64,000 nt of DNA from Calamus simplicifolius (Eukaryota; Streptophyta; Magnoliopsida; Arecales; Arecaceae). The notes under the pieces are model-generated. The model did no database searches. It had not been told where the DNA came from and saw nothing but the letters and a program-made list of their open reading frames with translations. Below, one piece after another: positions 22,347-33,216 of the stretch. The DNA lies in NCBI GenBank assembly GCA_900491605.1, contig UESW01001507.1, forward strand, positions 62,001 through 126,000. The letters run 5' to 3'. Every line of letters begins with the position of its first letter. Positions within the stretch are counted from its first letter, which is position 1. The position numbers and the translations under genes were made by a program.

Positions 22347-25085
22347 TTAAGAACATTTTTCGATAATGTCGCTGATCTTTTTGTTCAGGCCCTCTCTCAA
22401 TATCGTTGCAGCTAAGTATCGCCGGTAATCTCTGACTTCCTCATCCGTGAAATCCATCTTCATATTAGGATTGTCCCGTCGAGCAAGACATTCCATGTAT
22501 CTCAGACAGTATAGGCCGCAATCCAGCGATCCGGTCGGTTGGCTTGGGCAATCCGAAATCTCTTCCATCGCCAAGTCATCGCTTCCTTCTTATCGCAGTA
22601 GATATGTAATATGTGGCCAAGAATTGTATACCATTTCTTTGCATTGGCCTTGTACTTGGGGTTGCGTTTCATTGAATTCAGGTGCATGAACACCTTTCTT
22701 TCTATGTCGACAGCAACCAAATGCCAGTGCGAGTTATTGGAGTTTATTATGGTGAAAAGAAACCGAATTGGTCCTTATCTTCATCAGATACATTGTCAAA
22801 TATCGAGGCCCCTGATGTGCCAGCGAGTTCATGAGCAGGCGATGAAGAAGTCAGACACAGAGCGGATACAAAAACTGATGCAACTATGCACTTATGGTAT
22901 CGATCTGAATGCTCTGTCCAGTTGCGCATCAGAAACTCCTGGCCGACATCAATTATCTGCCAATGCAATGTAAACCGATTAATATAATTCTAAAATCAAC
23001 AACTAGAACAGGTTTCTTGATATACTTACATCATCTATTATCATTTCATTGTTAATGAGATCTTGAAGATTTTTCCTTGTTACAACGCCAGAAAACATAT
23101 TGGTGTAGACGATCTCGTCGGTTAGTCGTTCGCTCAAAAAATTTTGAATAATAATTTGGTCATCTTCGACCGTTGTGTTGGGATTTGACATGCCAACTGT
23201 CTTCGCCGACTTTTTAGGACGGGTTATCTCATAACAATCTCCGACGACCTTAGATGCCTTACGCTTTCTCGGCTCTTTTTTAACCCTCTTAACAAGCGAA
23301 GGCACTCCAACGATTTCTATGTCCATATCATCACCCTTTGGCGCAGGGATGCCAAGTTTATTATCGGATTTGGACTCCTCTTTATTTTCATTCCCATGCT
23401 CTGTTTTATCATCCAATGAATCCCCCTCCAATCTCTTTTCCTCTGCTTTTGCATTCCCCGTCTCAGTTGGACACTCGGATGAATGGTCCTCCTCCATCTT
23501 CTTCTCCTCACTATTTCCATTACCAGGCTCGCGGAGGACCAACTCCAGGGAATGCACCTTCTCTGTTTTCCTGTCTCCCTTGTCCTCCTTATTTCTTGCA
23601 TTACTTTCCTTTCTGAGCAGTGAACTGAGGAGGCTCTCAGCAATGGACAGCCTGTGCCTGACATCGTCGAGTTGATCCTTAACGCACTCCAATTCAGTTA
23701 TCAACTCGGTACATCCTGCACAGCTATCCGTTGGTTGAGGGGCGCAGCTGTTTGTTGGTTGAGGGGATGCTACATTTTGCTGAGTGAGAAGCCAGCGCTC
23801 TTCTGATAGTGGTACAGTAGCTCCCTCCATCTGCAACGCAAGATGATAACAAATTAATATTAAGTGAACATATTGACACATTAAGTTGAAAAATATGGTC
23901 AGAGCAATGGAGCAATGTACTAGCTTACCAAGTCATGAGGTTACAAGTCGGCAACCCGAACCGACTGGATCTTCGTTTGGTGGTCATACCACTTCAACAG
24001 CCGGGGCAGTTTATCAGGATATGCTGGTGCTCGCATTGATGTATGCTCGAGGAACCACGCCTGAACATGATATTTTTTGGATATTAAATAATGTAATATT
24101 AACAAAGAAATTATACTAAGAACACTATTTCTGCGTCTCAATAATCCTTACCACCAGTGCTGCCGAGCATCCGAACGGGGTAGGCTGCCTCCTAACTTTT
24201 TTGCATTCTTTGAGTGGACCGGCTCCTCGGAACGCAAGAAAGCAGCTATTTCTGGGAGAGCCAGAACAATTAACTCCTTCAATGCCGAAGCCCAGTCGAT
24301 GCTATCCAGTTGACTTAAGTCATCCAAGTGCTGGATGAGATACCGTGGACATCTCTGATTAGACTTTGGAGCAAAAACATGGCCAACATGTATGCGATCC
24401 AAAGTCGGACGGTGTCCTCGATATCCTCCTGTGCCTTAGATGATCGGAGTTGAAATATTAACTTCTCCAAACCTTCTTGGCGAAGATCTAAACCCTGGCC
24501 AAACCGTCTGAACAACCTTCTGTTGAACAATTGGCTGGACGTGTCGATCTTCTTCCATGAGCTGGAAGACCCAGAATGAGTGCGACTTCGTCGGCACTGA
24601 ATAAAACTGGCTTTCCGCAGAAAATGAACTCGTCGCCTCCATTGTGACATCTTATGATGTCTGCTAGCAGTCGCCCATCGACTGTGAACGTCTGCATGTC
24701 GACGAAGGCACCAAATGGGGTCCTTCGAATAAGTTTTGTATGCCGTCTAGTGAACCCCATCCTCCAAACCTTCTGAACGTATACGGACGGCCTGCAACTA
24801 TTCTTAAACAGCTGGGAAGCCTTCACTGGGGGGACTGGAACAATTTTCATGTCAACTGAAACAGGGGGTAAGACATAAGACATATTTGTCATGAAATTTT
24901 AAGAGAGGATGTCATAGTATTTTAACATAGTGATAAACATACCTGAAGGAGCCGCATCCTCATTCGAATGAAGAACGATGTCCTTGCATTGTTTGCCATT
25001 TTCTCCATCTGGTTCTTCCTTGTTCGCGGTCTTCGTCCACAAATGAAAGCACTCATCTCCATGAATGAAGTATATGGAAGAAAGA
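22347..25085 (-). pseudogene. DUF1985-like / Ulp1-type cysteine protease gene of the MULE, frameshifted
   Basis: Read on the minus strand. A first exon (~25,085-24,943) ends CTTCAG|GTATG, an 87-bp intron follows (24,942-24,856), then a DUF1985-like region (FGAFVDMQTFTVDGRLLADI; FSADEVALILGLP; RCPRYLIQHLDDLSQLDSID). Next comes a long acidic, Lys-rich linker with a candidate nuclear signal (RVKKEPRKRKASK). The C48/Ulp1 domain follows: LQDLINNEMIIDD, an intron at 23,029-22,957, IIDVGQEF, HWHLVAVD (catalytic His and Asp, ~22,729-22,706), and SQPTGSLDCGLYCLRYME (oxyanion Gln and catalytic Cys codon at 22,518-22,520). Ulp1 enzymes cleave SUMO-like modifiers; in plant MULEs such genes are passengers of unknown role. 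Catalytic residues survive, but the frame is broken near 24,385, 24,500, 22,750 and 22,590. Confidence 0.85.
23030..23881 (-). pseudogene. Linker and Ulp1 N-terminal exon of the MULE protease gene
   Basis: The longest intact stretch of the protease gene, 23,881 down to the splice donor at 23,030|23,029 (GATGAT|GTAAGT). It has a possible coiled coil (ELECVKDQLDDVRHRLSIAE), repeated acidic blocks (EEKKMEEDHSSE, AEEKRLEGDS), and the start of the protease fold. Acidic linkers of this kind separate the DUF1985 and Ulp1 parts in plant transposon proteins. Confidence 0.7.
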
Positions 25086-25324
25086 ACTATGGAAGAAATT
25101 TAGGAGACCAGTGGCTTCTCGAGCAAGAAACGAAGGATGGCTTCTCGAGCAAAAGGATGGCTTCTCGAGCAACAGACGAAGGACCTCTAGGGTTTATGCT
25201 GACCTCAGAGAAATACGAAAGGACACCAGGATCGCCACAATCACATCACACTGACCCGCAAACCCATAGGAACTGCCCATGTTTTGCAACTTTTCTCGAA
25301 AAGATGGCATAGCTGAGTTACTAG

Positions 25325-26880
25325 GGTGTCGTCAAATTAGTACTAGGTGACGTCAAAATTCCCGCCTTGTTCAAGCATGGGTGTCGTCGCCTTAAAGCTA
25401 GGGTGTCGTGAGATTTTAACTGGGGTGTCGCGAAGGATTTTCGGCCGAATTCGAACTAGGGTGTCGCGGGGATTCTCTCCGTGGTCAGTTTTAAACAAGG
25501 GTGTCGTCTCCTTAAAGCTAGGGTGTCGTGATATTTTAACTGGGGTGTCGCGAAGGATTTTCGGCCAAATTCGAACTAGGGTGTCGTGGGATTCTCTCCG
25601 TGGTCAATTTTAAGCATAGGTGTCGTCGCCTTAGAGCTAGGGTGTCGTGAGATTTTAACTGGGGTGTCGCGAAGGATTTTCGACCGAATTCAAACTAGGG
25701 TGTCGCGGGGATTCTCTCCGTTGTCAGTTTTAAGCACGGGTGTCGTCGCCTTAAAGCTAGGGTGTCATAAGATTTCAACTGGGTATCGCGAAGGATTTTC
25801 GGCCGACTTCGAACGGTCGAATTCCACCAGGGGTGTCGCTAGAATTCTCTCCATAGTCAGTTTTAAGCACGGGTGTCGTCGCCTTAGAGCCAGGGTGTTG
25901 TGAGTTTTCAACTGGGGTGTCGCGAAGGATTTTCAGCCGAATTCAAACTAGGGTGTCGCGGGGATTCTCTTCGTGGTCAGTTTTAAGTACGGGTGTCGTC
26001 GCCTTCGAGATATGGTGTCGTGAGATTTCAACTGGAGTATTGTGAAGGATTTTCGACCGAATTCGAACTAGGGTGTCACGGGAATTCTCTCTGTGGTTAG
26101 TTTTAAGCACGGGTGTCGTCGCCTTAAAGCTAGGATGTCGTGAGATTTCAACTGGGGTGTTGCGAAGGATTTTCGACCGAATTCGAACGATCGAATTCCA
26201 CCAGGGGTGTCGTTGGGATTCTCTCCATGGTCAGTTTTAAGCACGGGTGTCGTCGCCTTAAAGCTAGGGTGTCGTGAGATTTCAACTGGGGTGTCGCGAA
26301 GGATTTTCGGCCGAATTCCACCAGGGTATCGCTGGGATTCTCTCCGTGGTCATATGTAAGCACAGGTGTCGTCGCCTTAAAGCTAGGGTATCGTGAGATT
26401 TCAACTGGGGTGTCGCGAAGAATTTTTGGCCGAATTCGACCAGGGGTGTCGCTGAGATTCTCTCCGTGGTCAGTTTTAAGCACGAGTATCGTCACATTAA
26501 AGCTAGGGTATCGTGAGGTTTCAACTGCGGTGTCGCGAAGGATTTTTGGCCGAATTCCACCAGGGTGTCGCTGGGATTCTCTCCGTGGTCATATGTAAGC
26601 ATGGTGTCTTCACCTTAAAGCTAGGGTGTCGTGAGATTTCAACTGGGGTGTTGCGAAGGATTTTCGGCCGAATTCGACCAGGGGTATCGCTGGGATTCTC
26701 TCCGTGGTCAGTTTTAAGCATGGGTGTCGTCACCTTAAAGCTAGGGTGTCATGATGTTTCAACTGGGGTGTCGCAAAGGATTTTCGGCCCAATTTCACAG
26801 GGGTATCGCGGGGATTCTCACCGTGGTCATTTTAAGCACGGGTATCGCAGCATTGGTACTAGGGTGTCGCAGTATTTGAC
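25325..26880 (-). repeat. Right CGACACC array, ~120-bp unit, ~12 copies, inverse of left array
   Basis: On the + strand the unit reads GGTGTCGTCGCCTTAAAGCT, AGGGTGTCGTGAGATTTCAA, CTGGGGTGTCGCGAAGGATT, TTCGGCCGAATTC and GATTCTCTCCGTGGTCAGTT; this is the exact reverse complement of the left-arm unit. At least one unit has a duplicated AATTC segment (25,800-25,830 and 26,185-26,200). Confidence 0.95.
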
Positions 26881-26883
26881 TTT

Positions 26884-26975
26884 CCCACACTCTCTTCATT
26901 AATGGTTTCTGTTCACGAGGGGAGCAAATTCCTCCTGGGGTGTTTGCTGCCATTCGATCTTATCATGTTGAAACC
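26884..26975 (+). repeat. Inverted counterpart of left-arm ORF start
   Basis: CCCACACTCTCTTCATTAAT and TTCCTCCTGG..GTGTTTGCTG match the inverse of 17,350-17,450, the region holding the start codon of the 204-aa ORF. No continuation of that ORF follows here. Confidence 0.85.
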
Positions 26976-27290
26976 CACGACATCCTAGTTCAAAACCCAC
27001 GACACCCTAGTTCAAAACCTACGACACCCTAGTTCAAAATATTAAGTCAAAGCATTAGTTCAAAACCTACGACACCCTAGTTCAAAACCCATGACACCCT
27101 AGTTCAAAACCCACGACACCTTAGTTCAAAACGTTAAGACAAACAGCATTAGTTCAAAACCCACGACACCCTTGTAGAAAAACCCACGACACCCTAGTTC
27201 AAAACACACGACATCATAGTTCAAAACGTTAAGACAAAGCATTAGTTGAAAACCCACGATACCCTAGTTGAAAACCCTATCATCAAGCTC
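26975..27290 (-). repeat. Short-period CGACACC array (~25-30 bp)
   Basis: About ten copies of ACGACACCCTAGTTCAAAAC with interspersed ACGTTAAGACAAAGCATTAG. It lies between the right arm array and the right TIR and has no equivalent of the same period on the left. Confidence 0.9.
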
Positions 27291-27344
27291 ATAAACCACA
27301 ACAACCTCATAACGAAAGAATGTTTCATGCTGCGGACGACATTT

Positions 27345-27724
27345 CCTCAGAAGTTTTTGTACAAAGACTCCAATAGCCAGATATTCCAGCCTCGAAGCTG
27401 AAATATTTTTTTCGATCGGACTCTCAGAGCGAGGGCGTAAGATCGTGCCGAAAGCCAGAGCGAGGGGAAGAAAGAGTTTTTCTTGCACAGATGAAATCCA
27501 ACGTAAAATGGCGATATAATGGAGGAAAATGGCATTTTCGTCTGAATGCTAATTTTTAAAAAAGCGAAGCGCTTTAAATGGCCATCACGTTCAGAACGTT
27601 ACATCGTAGCAAGGCCATACCGCCCAGCACGTCATCCACGTAGGCTCCATGTGGACCAATCAGAAAAGGCGGTGCAGCCCACGTAGGCCTTGCTGCACTG
27701 GGGGCGGTGTACAAAGACTTCTCC
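27345..27724 (-). repeat. MULE right terminal inverted repeat
   Basis: Inverse of 15,412-15,835. The 12-mer TGTACAAAGACT is at its inner edge (27,358-27,369) and outer edge (27,708-27,719). Confidence 0.93.
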
Positions 27725-28152
27725 TATTTTGTGATGTTCCTCAGGCTAATTTATATAGCTCGCGGTGGTTATTATTTTGTGATGGTCATGGTGTGATCGT
27801 GGTGATTATCTTTTGATCGTTTGAATGGTTATATGATATGTGATTTAACTTTCTTCCTGGTGAAAATATCTTTTGGTCCTGGTGATGTTCCCCAGACAAA
27901 AACTTTCTTCCTTCAAGTCAGAACTGCGGATAATATATTATATATGTTTATATATTACGTACTGACTGAAGGGTTGCAACAGTGCCAACTCAATAGCCCA
28001 CTCTTTTCTTTGGAAAAGTTTTGGACACTGCCTTCAATGCAAGATGACTTGTATCAAGTACGATGATTTATCTATGCTCTCCTTGCTTGTGGGTCGTATA
28101 TTGCTGACGCTCAAGCCTATGCGGGAGTGAATCATCGTGCTCAATGAAGGAT

Positions 28153-28172
28153 GGTGTACAAAGACTTTTTCC
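28153..28172 (-). repeat. Detached MULE terminal motif
   Basis: GGTGTACAAAGACTTTTTCC is the same terminal sequence as the giant MULE right end. It lies 430 bp outside that end, with another partial copy (GGAAAAGTCTTGCTGCAC) at 28,235. Confidence 0.7.
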
Positions 28173-30286
28173 TCTTCTTTTAGCTAGATTTGAGATAGGT
28201 GGGCCTAGCTTGAGGTTAGTGAAGTTGGATCAAAGGAAAAGTCTTGCTGCACTACATGCATGCAGCAAAAACTGCATCAAAATGATGATTGGTGCGTGAT
28301 GCATGTGCGCGCGTGTACTAAAGACAAAAATTTTCTGTTCTTGAAACACGCATGTGCATACATTGCTCATCAATCATTGTGCACGATGCAGTAAAACTTT
28401 TTCTGAATCAAAAGATAATAGACATTTTTTGTCAAGTTAGGATTCCGGAATTTAAAAATAAATGAATGAAACATCGGGTAGGGTTGATGTTTTTGAGCCC
28501 CAAGTCCGACACAAATTTGTGAAATCTCAGCAGGTTCCCACCCAACGAACAGGTCGATCTGGTTGCATTTGGATCGAACCCGATCAAACCTGCGCCGCCA
28601 ATGCATCGGGCTGGGTTGGTACCAAGAATGTCAGGCCGGACATGGGTTGGGTTGGGATTGGACCAGATGTCTAAAGACGCCGGCCGAATTCAGAGCCCAA
28701 ACTGCTCGACGTGCAACCCCAGCCTCAAAGTACACTATCCAGGTCATAACAACATCGTCCCTAATGATCCCTGAGGCAGATAAACTGTCGCCAGTTTAAA
28801 CTGGTCTTAACATAATTAACAACAATCTGGATCTTGAGCAATTTTTGGGAGCAGTAGTGCAACTTGGTCTGGTTGGGTCAAGAAGAGGGCCAATCAAAAC
28901 CCAAGCTGACCAATAAAAAGCTAGCACAGACCTAACCAAATCGGAAAAGAGGCCGGTGTCAATACATATACATTCGGTACTCCCTTGAAACCAATTACCA
29001 TGGGTGGAGAACCACCTGAAAACTTTCTACATAACCTTCTTTTTCCATGAGAGCGAGTGGCTGCAATTAGCTGGATGGATCATGATACACTCTCGTTAGA
29101 ATATGGATGGAGATCAAATATGCAGTCTGCTGAGAGTCCACACTATAACTCTCGCCATCCCTCGGGACCTGCTGGTCATCAAAGTGAGCGAATTCACCAT
29201 TAAAACATACGGTCACAGATCATTTTTTATTCAGATGGTGGGACCTGCCGAGTCTGATCAAATTATCACATAACTCTATCGTTACAAAGGTTTAACCGCT
29301 GACCAGCAAACCAAATCATTATAGAGCATCCGACAATAGAAGACATCACTTAATTTGAGATGGTTGCCAAAACAGTGGATGCCACTCGTGCAAACATAAA
29401 TGCTGAGAACCACTAAAAAGTGGTGGCAGCATTCTGGAGGACCTTCCCAATCCCTCAAGCAGGGAATCTTAGGAATCGGATACAAATGCCCCACCACATG
29501 AAAAGAAGTAGGGAATCTGGAAGTATGGTGAAGAACAACCAAAGCCTTGCTCATGGGAATTTCACTGGCAACTTGTGAGACAGCTGTCGAAGGACACTGA
29601 GAAAGGAATATATGCCCTGGCGATGGTTTAAAGACTACATGTTGAAGAATGGGAAAGCCTTGGTCAAAAAAGCTCAAACAAACTTTACTCTGCTCCACCG
29701 GTTGTGCTCTATTGAGCTTCAAATGTAAATCATATAGGGAGAGGATTCTTTTGAAACAATCATGCACAATTGCTTTATTTTTCCTTTTTTGGAAGGAATA
29801 ATCCACAAATCTTTGTGAAGAAATTTATTAGTTATTTTTTGGAATGCTAGGGAAGAGAATTACTTTCCCCCCTCATGGACAATAAAAGAATCCAAAAATT
29901 AGAAGCCAGTGGAGACAAATCTTAGCAAGATTTTACCTATTCCATTATTCTAAGTAGTGTACCGTTCCTCTTCCTAAGGTCTACAAGCATAATTGGCATG
30001 CTGATTAGGAATCTGACAATAGGTTCAAAACTAAAGAAACAACATACAATGGAGCTTCATTTTACTTACAATGGTAGAGGCATGAAACCAGGTCATATTG
30101 AGTGAAGAAGATTGTTTCTTTGCTTATACCAAATCATCAACTTGCTTGAGTCCTGGAGATGATGCAAGACACAAGCAATAACATATCATCTGCAGCTGCA
30201 AAAAGGCAATGGATATCATGCGATACAGAATTCATCATAATAATGCAACAGCACCAAGCAATGGGAACCTATGGTTGGTGGAAAAA

Positions 30287-30290
<4 letters not shown>

Positions 30291-30322
<32 letters not shown>
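30291..30322. repeat. (GA)n microsatellite
   Basis: About 16 AG units. Confidence 0.98.
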
Positions 30323-30324
<2 letters not shown>

Positions 30325-32198
30325 AATATTGGGAATTAAACGTTTTAGTCATTTGACAGACAGAGGAGAAGGAAATAAAAATTACTTGCAGGCTGAATTG
30401 GCTGTACACTAGATGACATCAGCTAAAAAATATTCAATAGTCTAACTGGGGTCCACATGTATTTTTCCTACAACTTGCTTCCTATCAACGCATTTTATTC
30501 TGTCACGTTGAAATGTTATCTTGACGCTAGTGGCAATTAACTCCCGGCATCTTCTTTGACCCTTCAACCTCAAGCCACTTGGATTTTCAAGCCATCTCTA
30601 GCCTAAAGTTGAGGCACACCAAGCTACAAAAAAATAATATATCCCATTTTATTCACTAGGGCCAATTTCACATTATCATCACATCAAAAGCAAAACAAAG
30701 AAAATCTTATTGCCCTCATGGTCGTATAGTTATCCTGATCATGGTAATGTTTATGCTGAGACCTCTCTACTTTCCTTATCTTCATCCATTGTGTGGTCGC
30801 CTTAATACAGTCAAATGAGTAACTTCATGCTTAACTTTCCATCTTTCTGAGCAACAGAAAAGTCAAGGAAATCAAGCTATTCATATACTTGTGTATGATT
30901 TATTCAACAGAATGACCGGCAGTAGAGTCCCTTCCTTCCTGACAACTATATAATATTGACTGCTTTAGATAGAGCATAGCATAATTACCAAATATCATTT
31001 GGTATAATCTCAAGTTGTCAGTATATATCAAGAAGCTGAAAAGGAATATGAAACTGTACTTAAAATTCAACAAAGGAATGTCTAGATGCCCGAAATTCCA
31101 ATTCATGTGATAACCCTCAAATGGTAGAAAGAGCTAGTAGGCAAAGACTAGGAGATGAGGAAGTTGGCAGTAAGAAGACCTCCAAACCCACATTCCAAAG
31201 ATAATCGAGATGCTAGAATTCACCTTTTAATCGAACTCCATTCCAACAAATGAGAGTATTTGGGATAGGCAACCTCTACACAATCTGATATGGTTCTCTC
31301 TCCTATCCCTACTCTTTTCAGACATTAGACAATTTTGTGCAAGGCATCAGAGATCCAAAATTGGGCACCAGAAGAAACCCCACTTGCAATTTGCATACTT
31401 GAGTAATCTGACTTGTAATTTACAGAATTGTGTGCACTGCAATCAACGAATAGCAGAAAAAAGCTGAAATTTGTAAACCAAGACACCTGACAAGAATCCT
31501 TCCAATTGAAGACTCTTTGGCCAAAGATGCTTTATTGGATAACCACGTGATCAGCCTTGACCCTTGAGGTTTGAAATTTCAAATTCAAAAATTCTGTTAG
31601 AGTGAACACGTGCAACCCACAACTCAAACTGTTTTTCACCCTCCTAAGAGCACAGTCATCATCGAACTTTCCTTAGGATGTACATTGCAGTACTGGTTAA
31701 CATTTGGGGACCAATCGGAAGCCCCACACTGCATGACCAGCAACCAATTAGTTGATCCACACTGTGAAAATTCCTACTGAATCCACAGACACCAGAATCA
31801 GCACATGTTATCTTTACTTCCCGGGCTAGTCCCATAAATCAATAACCAAATAATAAAAGTGACATAGCGGAGCTGTAAAGCTAATATATACATCTCGTAT
31901 AGAAGATGGAGGACATCATCACTGAAAGGAGAAAAGAGTTTCAGATGCCTTTGTTCTTTGGGTCACTCACCTTTAAGGACAGGTCTTTCTCTATTGATGT
32001 AGATGGTTGGAGGAAATGCTGAACTGGATGAGGGTTACCCTCATTCTGTGAGGGTAACTGGAGTTTAATGGAAGAGCCACACCTACTTCTCAAGATCAAA
32101 CAGAAGAGCAAATCTATTCCTGCTTACTCTTTCCATGAAAGAGAGGAATTCTAACTTGTCAATTTTGATTATTTTATTTTTAAAGTGGGGACTGGGGT

Positions 32199-33216
32199 GT
32201 TGGCATATGCCATATGGAAAATTTTCAGGCATTACCCCAATGGAAGCTGATGGGGCCATTGAGCCCCATGAGCAGGTAATCCTCCCAGGATCGGATCCAG
32301 TCAGCTCTCGGGTCTGCCTCGGCCACTGGAGACGGCTTCAGCCTCTTCCCCTTGGCTATGAACAGTGCTCGGCCATAAGCAGTGCTCGGCCCCTTTCCCT
32401 CGGCTATGAACAGTGCTCGGCCTCTTCCTCTCGGCCAGGAACAATGCTCGGCCCCTTTCCCTCGGCCATGAACAGTAGTGCCATGCGAATGTTCACCCAC
32501 GGCCTTCTCTGGAGCTCATCCAAGGGCATAAATAGTGCCATGCACGTACTCTATAATCAATACTCTACGAGGGCAAAGCCAGCTTCAACTCCAAATTTCA
32601 TCTTCTGCCTCAGCGGCTACACTTTGAGGCTCACGTGCTTGTCCACACAAGGCAGCGGAAGGGTGGCATGGGGACACATCTGGCAAACTCTGTAACGGTC
32701 GGCCACACCCTATAGCAGCCTGCAACAGCTGTCCAAACCAAGCAATACCTGCCAACTATGCAGCCACCCACATTTGACGGAACATGGCCTGCAACTCTGA
32801 CAAATCATATGGAGGCCAACCCCACTGTGCTGCCCTCATCATCAATGCTCTGACAAGTGATCATGCTCCAAGGCTGACAGACTCTAAGCACCAATAAAAT
32901 GGGTAAGAGAAACCCCCGACCAGGTAACTCCAAGAAACTCAAACAACTACTACAGTCCCAAATGCTCACAGAGAGCACGGCTCTAAGCCTCTCTCTCTTC
33001 TTCTCTTTTTCGAGCTTCCTCAAGTTCACGGATGTTGCCCAGAGCACTGACTTGAGCGTCAGAGGGTCCCCGCCGGAATCTCCAGTCCCCGGAACTTGTT
33101 TGCAAGCTCTCAGGCGCAAGAAGCTTGCCGAAGAATTCCGGGCTCGCTGGAGGAGGTGACTGGACGCTTGCGGACATTCGAGGACGGTAATTTGGCATCA
33201 ACAGAAGCCCTTAACA
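32199..33216 (-). mobile_element. Solo LTR related to the gypsy-like element
   Basis: The reverse strand of 32,880-33,100 matches the gypsy-like LTR at 6600-6720 (GGCGGGGACCCTC, CTCAAGT.AGTGCT.TGGGCAAC, GTGA.CTTGA). Candidate ends are TGTTGGC at 32,199 and TTAACA at 33,216, giving TG...CA. An internal 30-bp repeat (CTCGGCCCCTTTCCCTCGGC) lies at 32,325-32,490. No target duplication was found. Confidence 0.6.
32325..32490. repeat. ~30-bp tandem repeat inside solo LTR
   Basis: About five copies of a CTCGGC..ATGAACAGTG unit. Confidence 0.85.

Larger units (their letters stand above)
15412..27724. mobile_element. Giant Mutator-like element (FAR1-MULE with Ulp1/DUF1985 gene)
   Basis: A ~12.3-kb element bounded by inverted GGAAAAGTCTTTGTACA (left) and the complement of GGAGAAGTCTTTGTACA (right). 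It contains, in order: left TIR, CGACACC-rich left arm with a coiled-coil ORF, FAR1-type transposase (+), central array, Ulp1/DUF1985 gene (-), right-arm array and right TIR. Mutator elements make 9-bp duplications: TATTTTAGG (overlapping the left end) and TATTTTGTG (right) match 7/9, so the exact left boundary may be one or two bases off. Ulp1-carrying MULEs are known in plants; frameshifts in both genes suggest this copy is defective. Confidence 0.9.
27725..32198. other. Intergenic, MULE-end relics and microsatellite, no supported gene
   Basis: 28,153-28,172 and 28,235-28,252 carry further MULE-end-like motifs. A (GA)n tract lies at 30,291-30,322. A 174-codon minus-strand frame at 29,806-29,282 (starting MDYSFQKRKN) has no recognisable domain and no clear neighbours; I cannot tell whether it is a gene. 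The rest shows no coding signal. Confidence 0.5.

Noticed and set aside
16030..27290. CRISPR-like array
   Set aside because: Units are ~112-120 bp with no unique spacers, in a plant nuclear transposon; they are tandem repeats.
29282..29806. 174-codon minus-strand ORF as a gene
   Set aside because: No recognisable domain, no splice context, and an AT-rich non-coding neighbourhood; kept only as a note in the interval entry.
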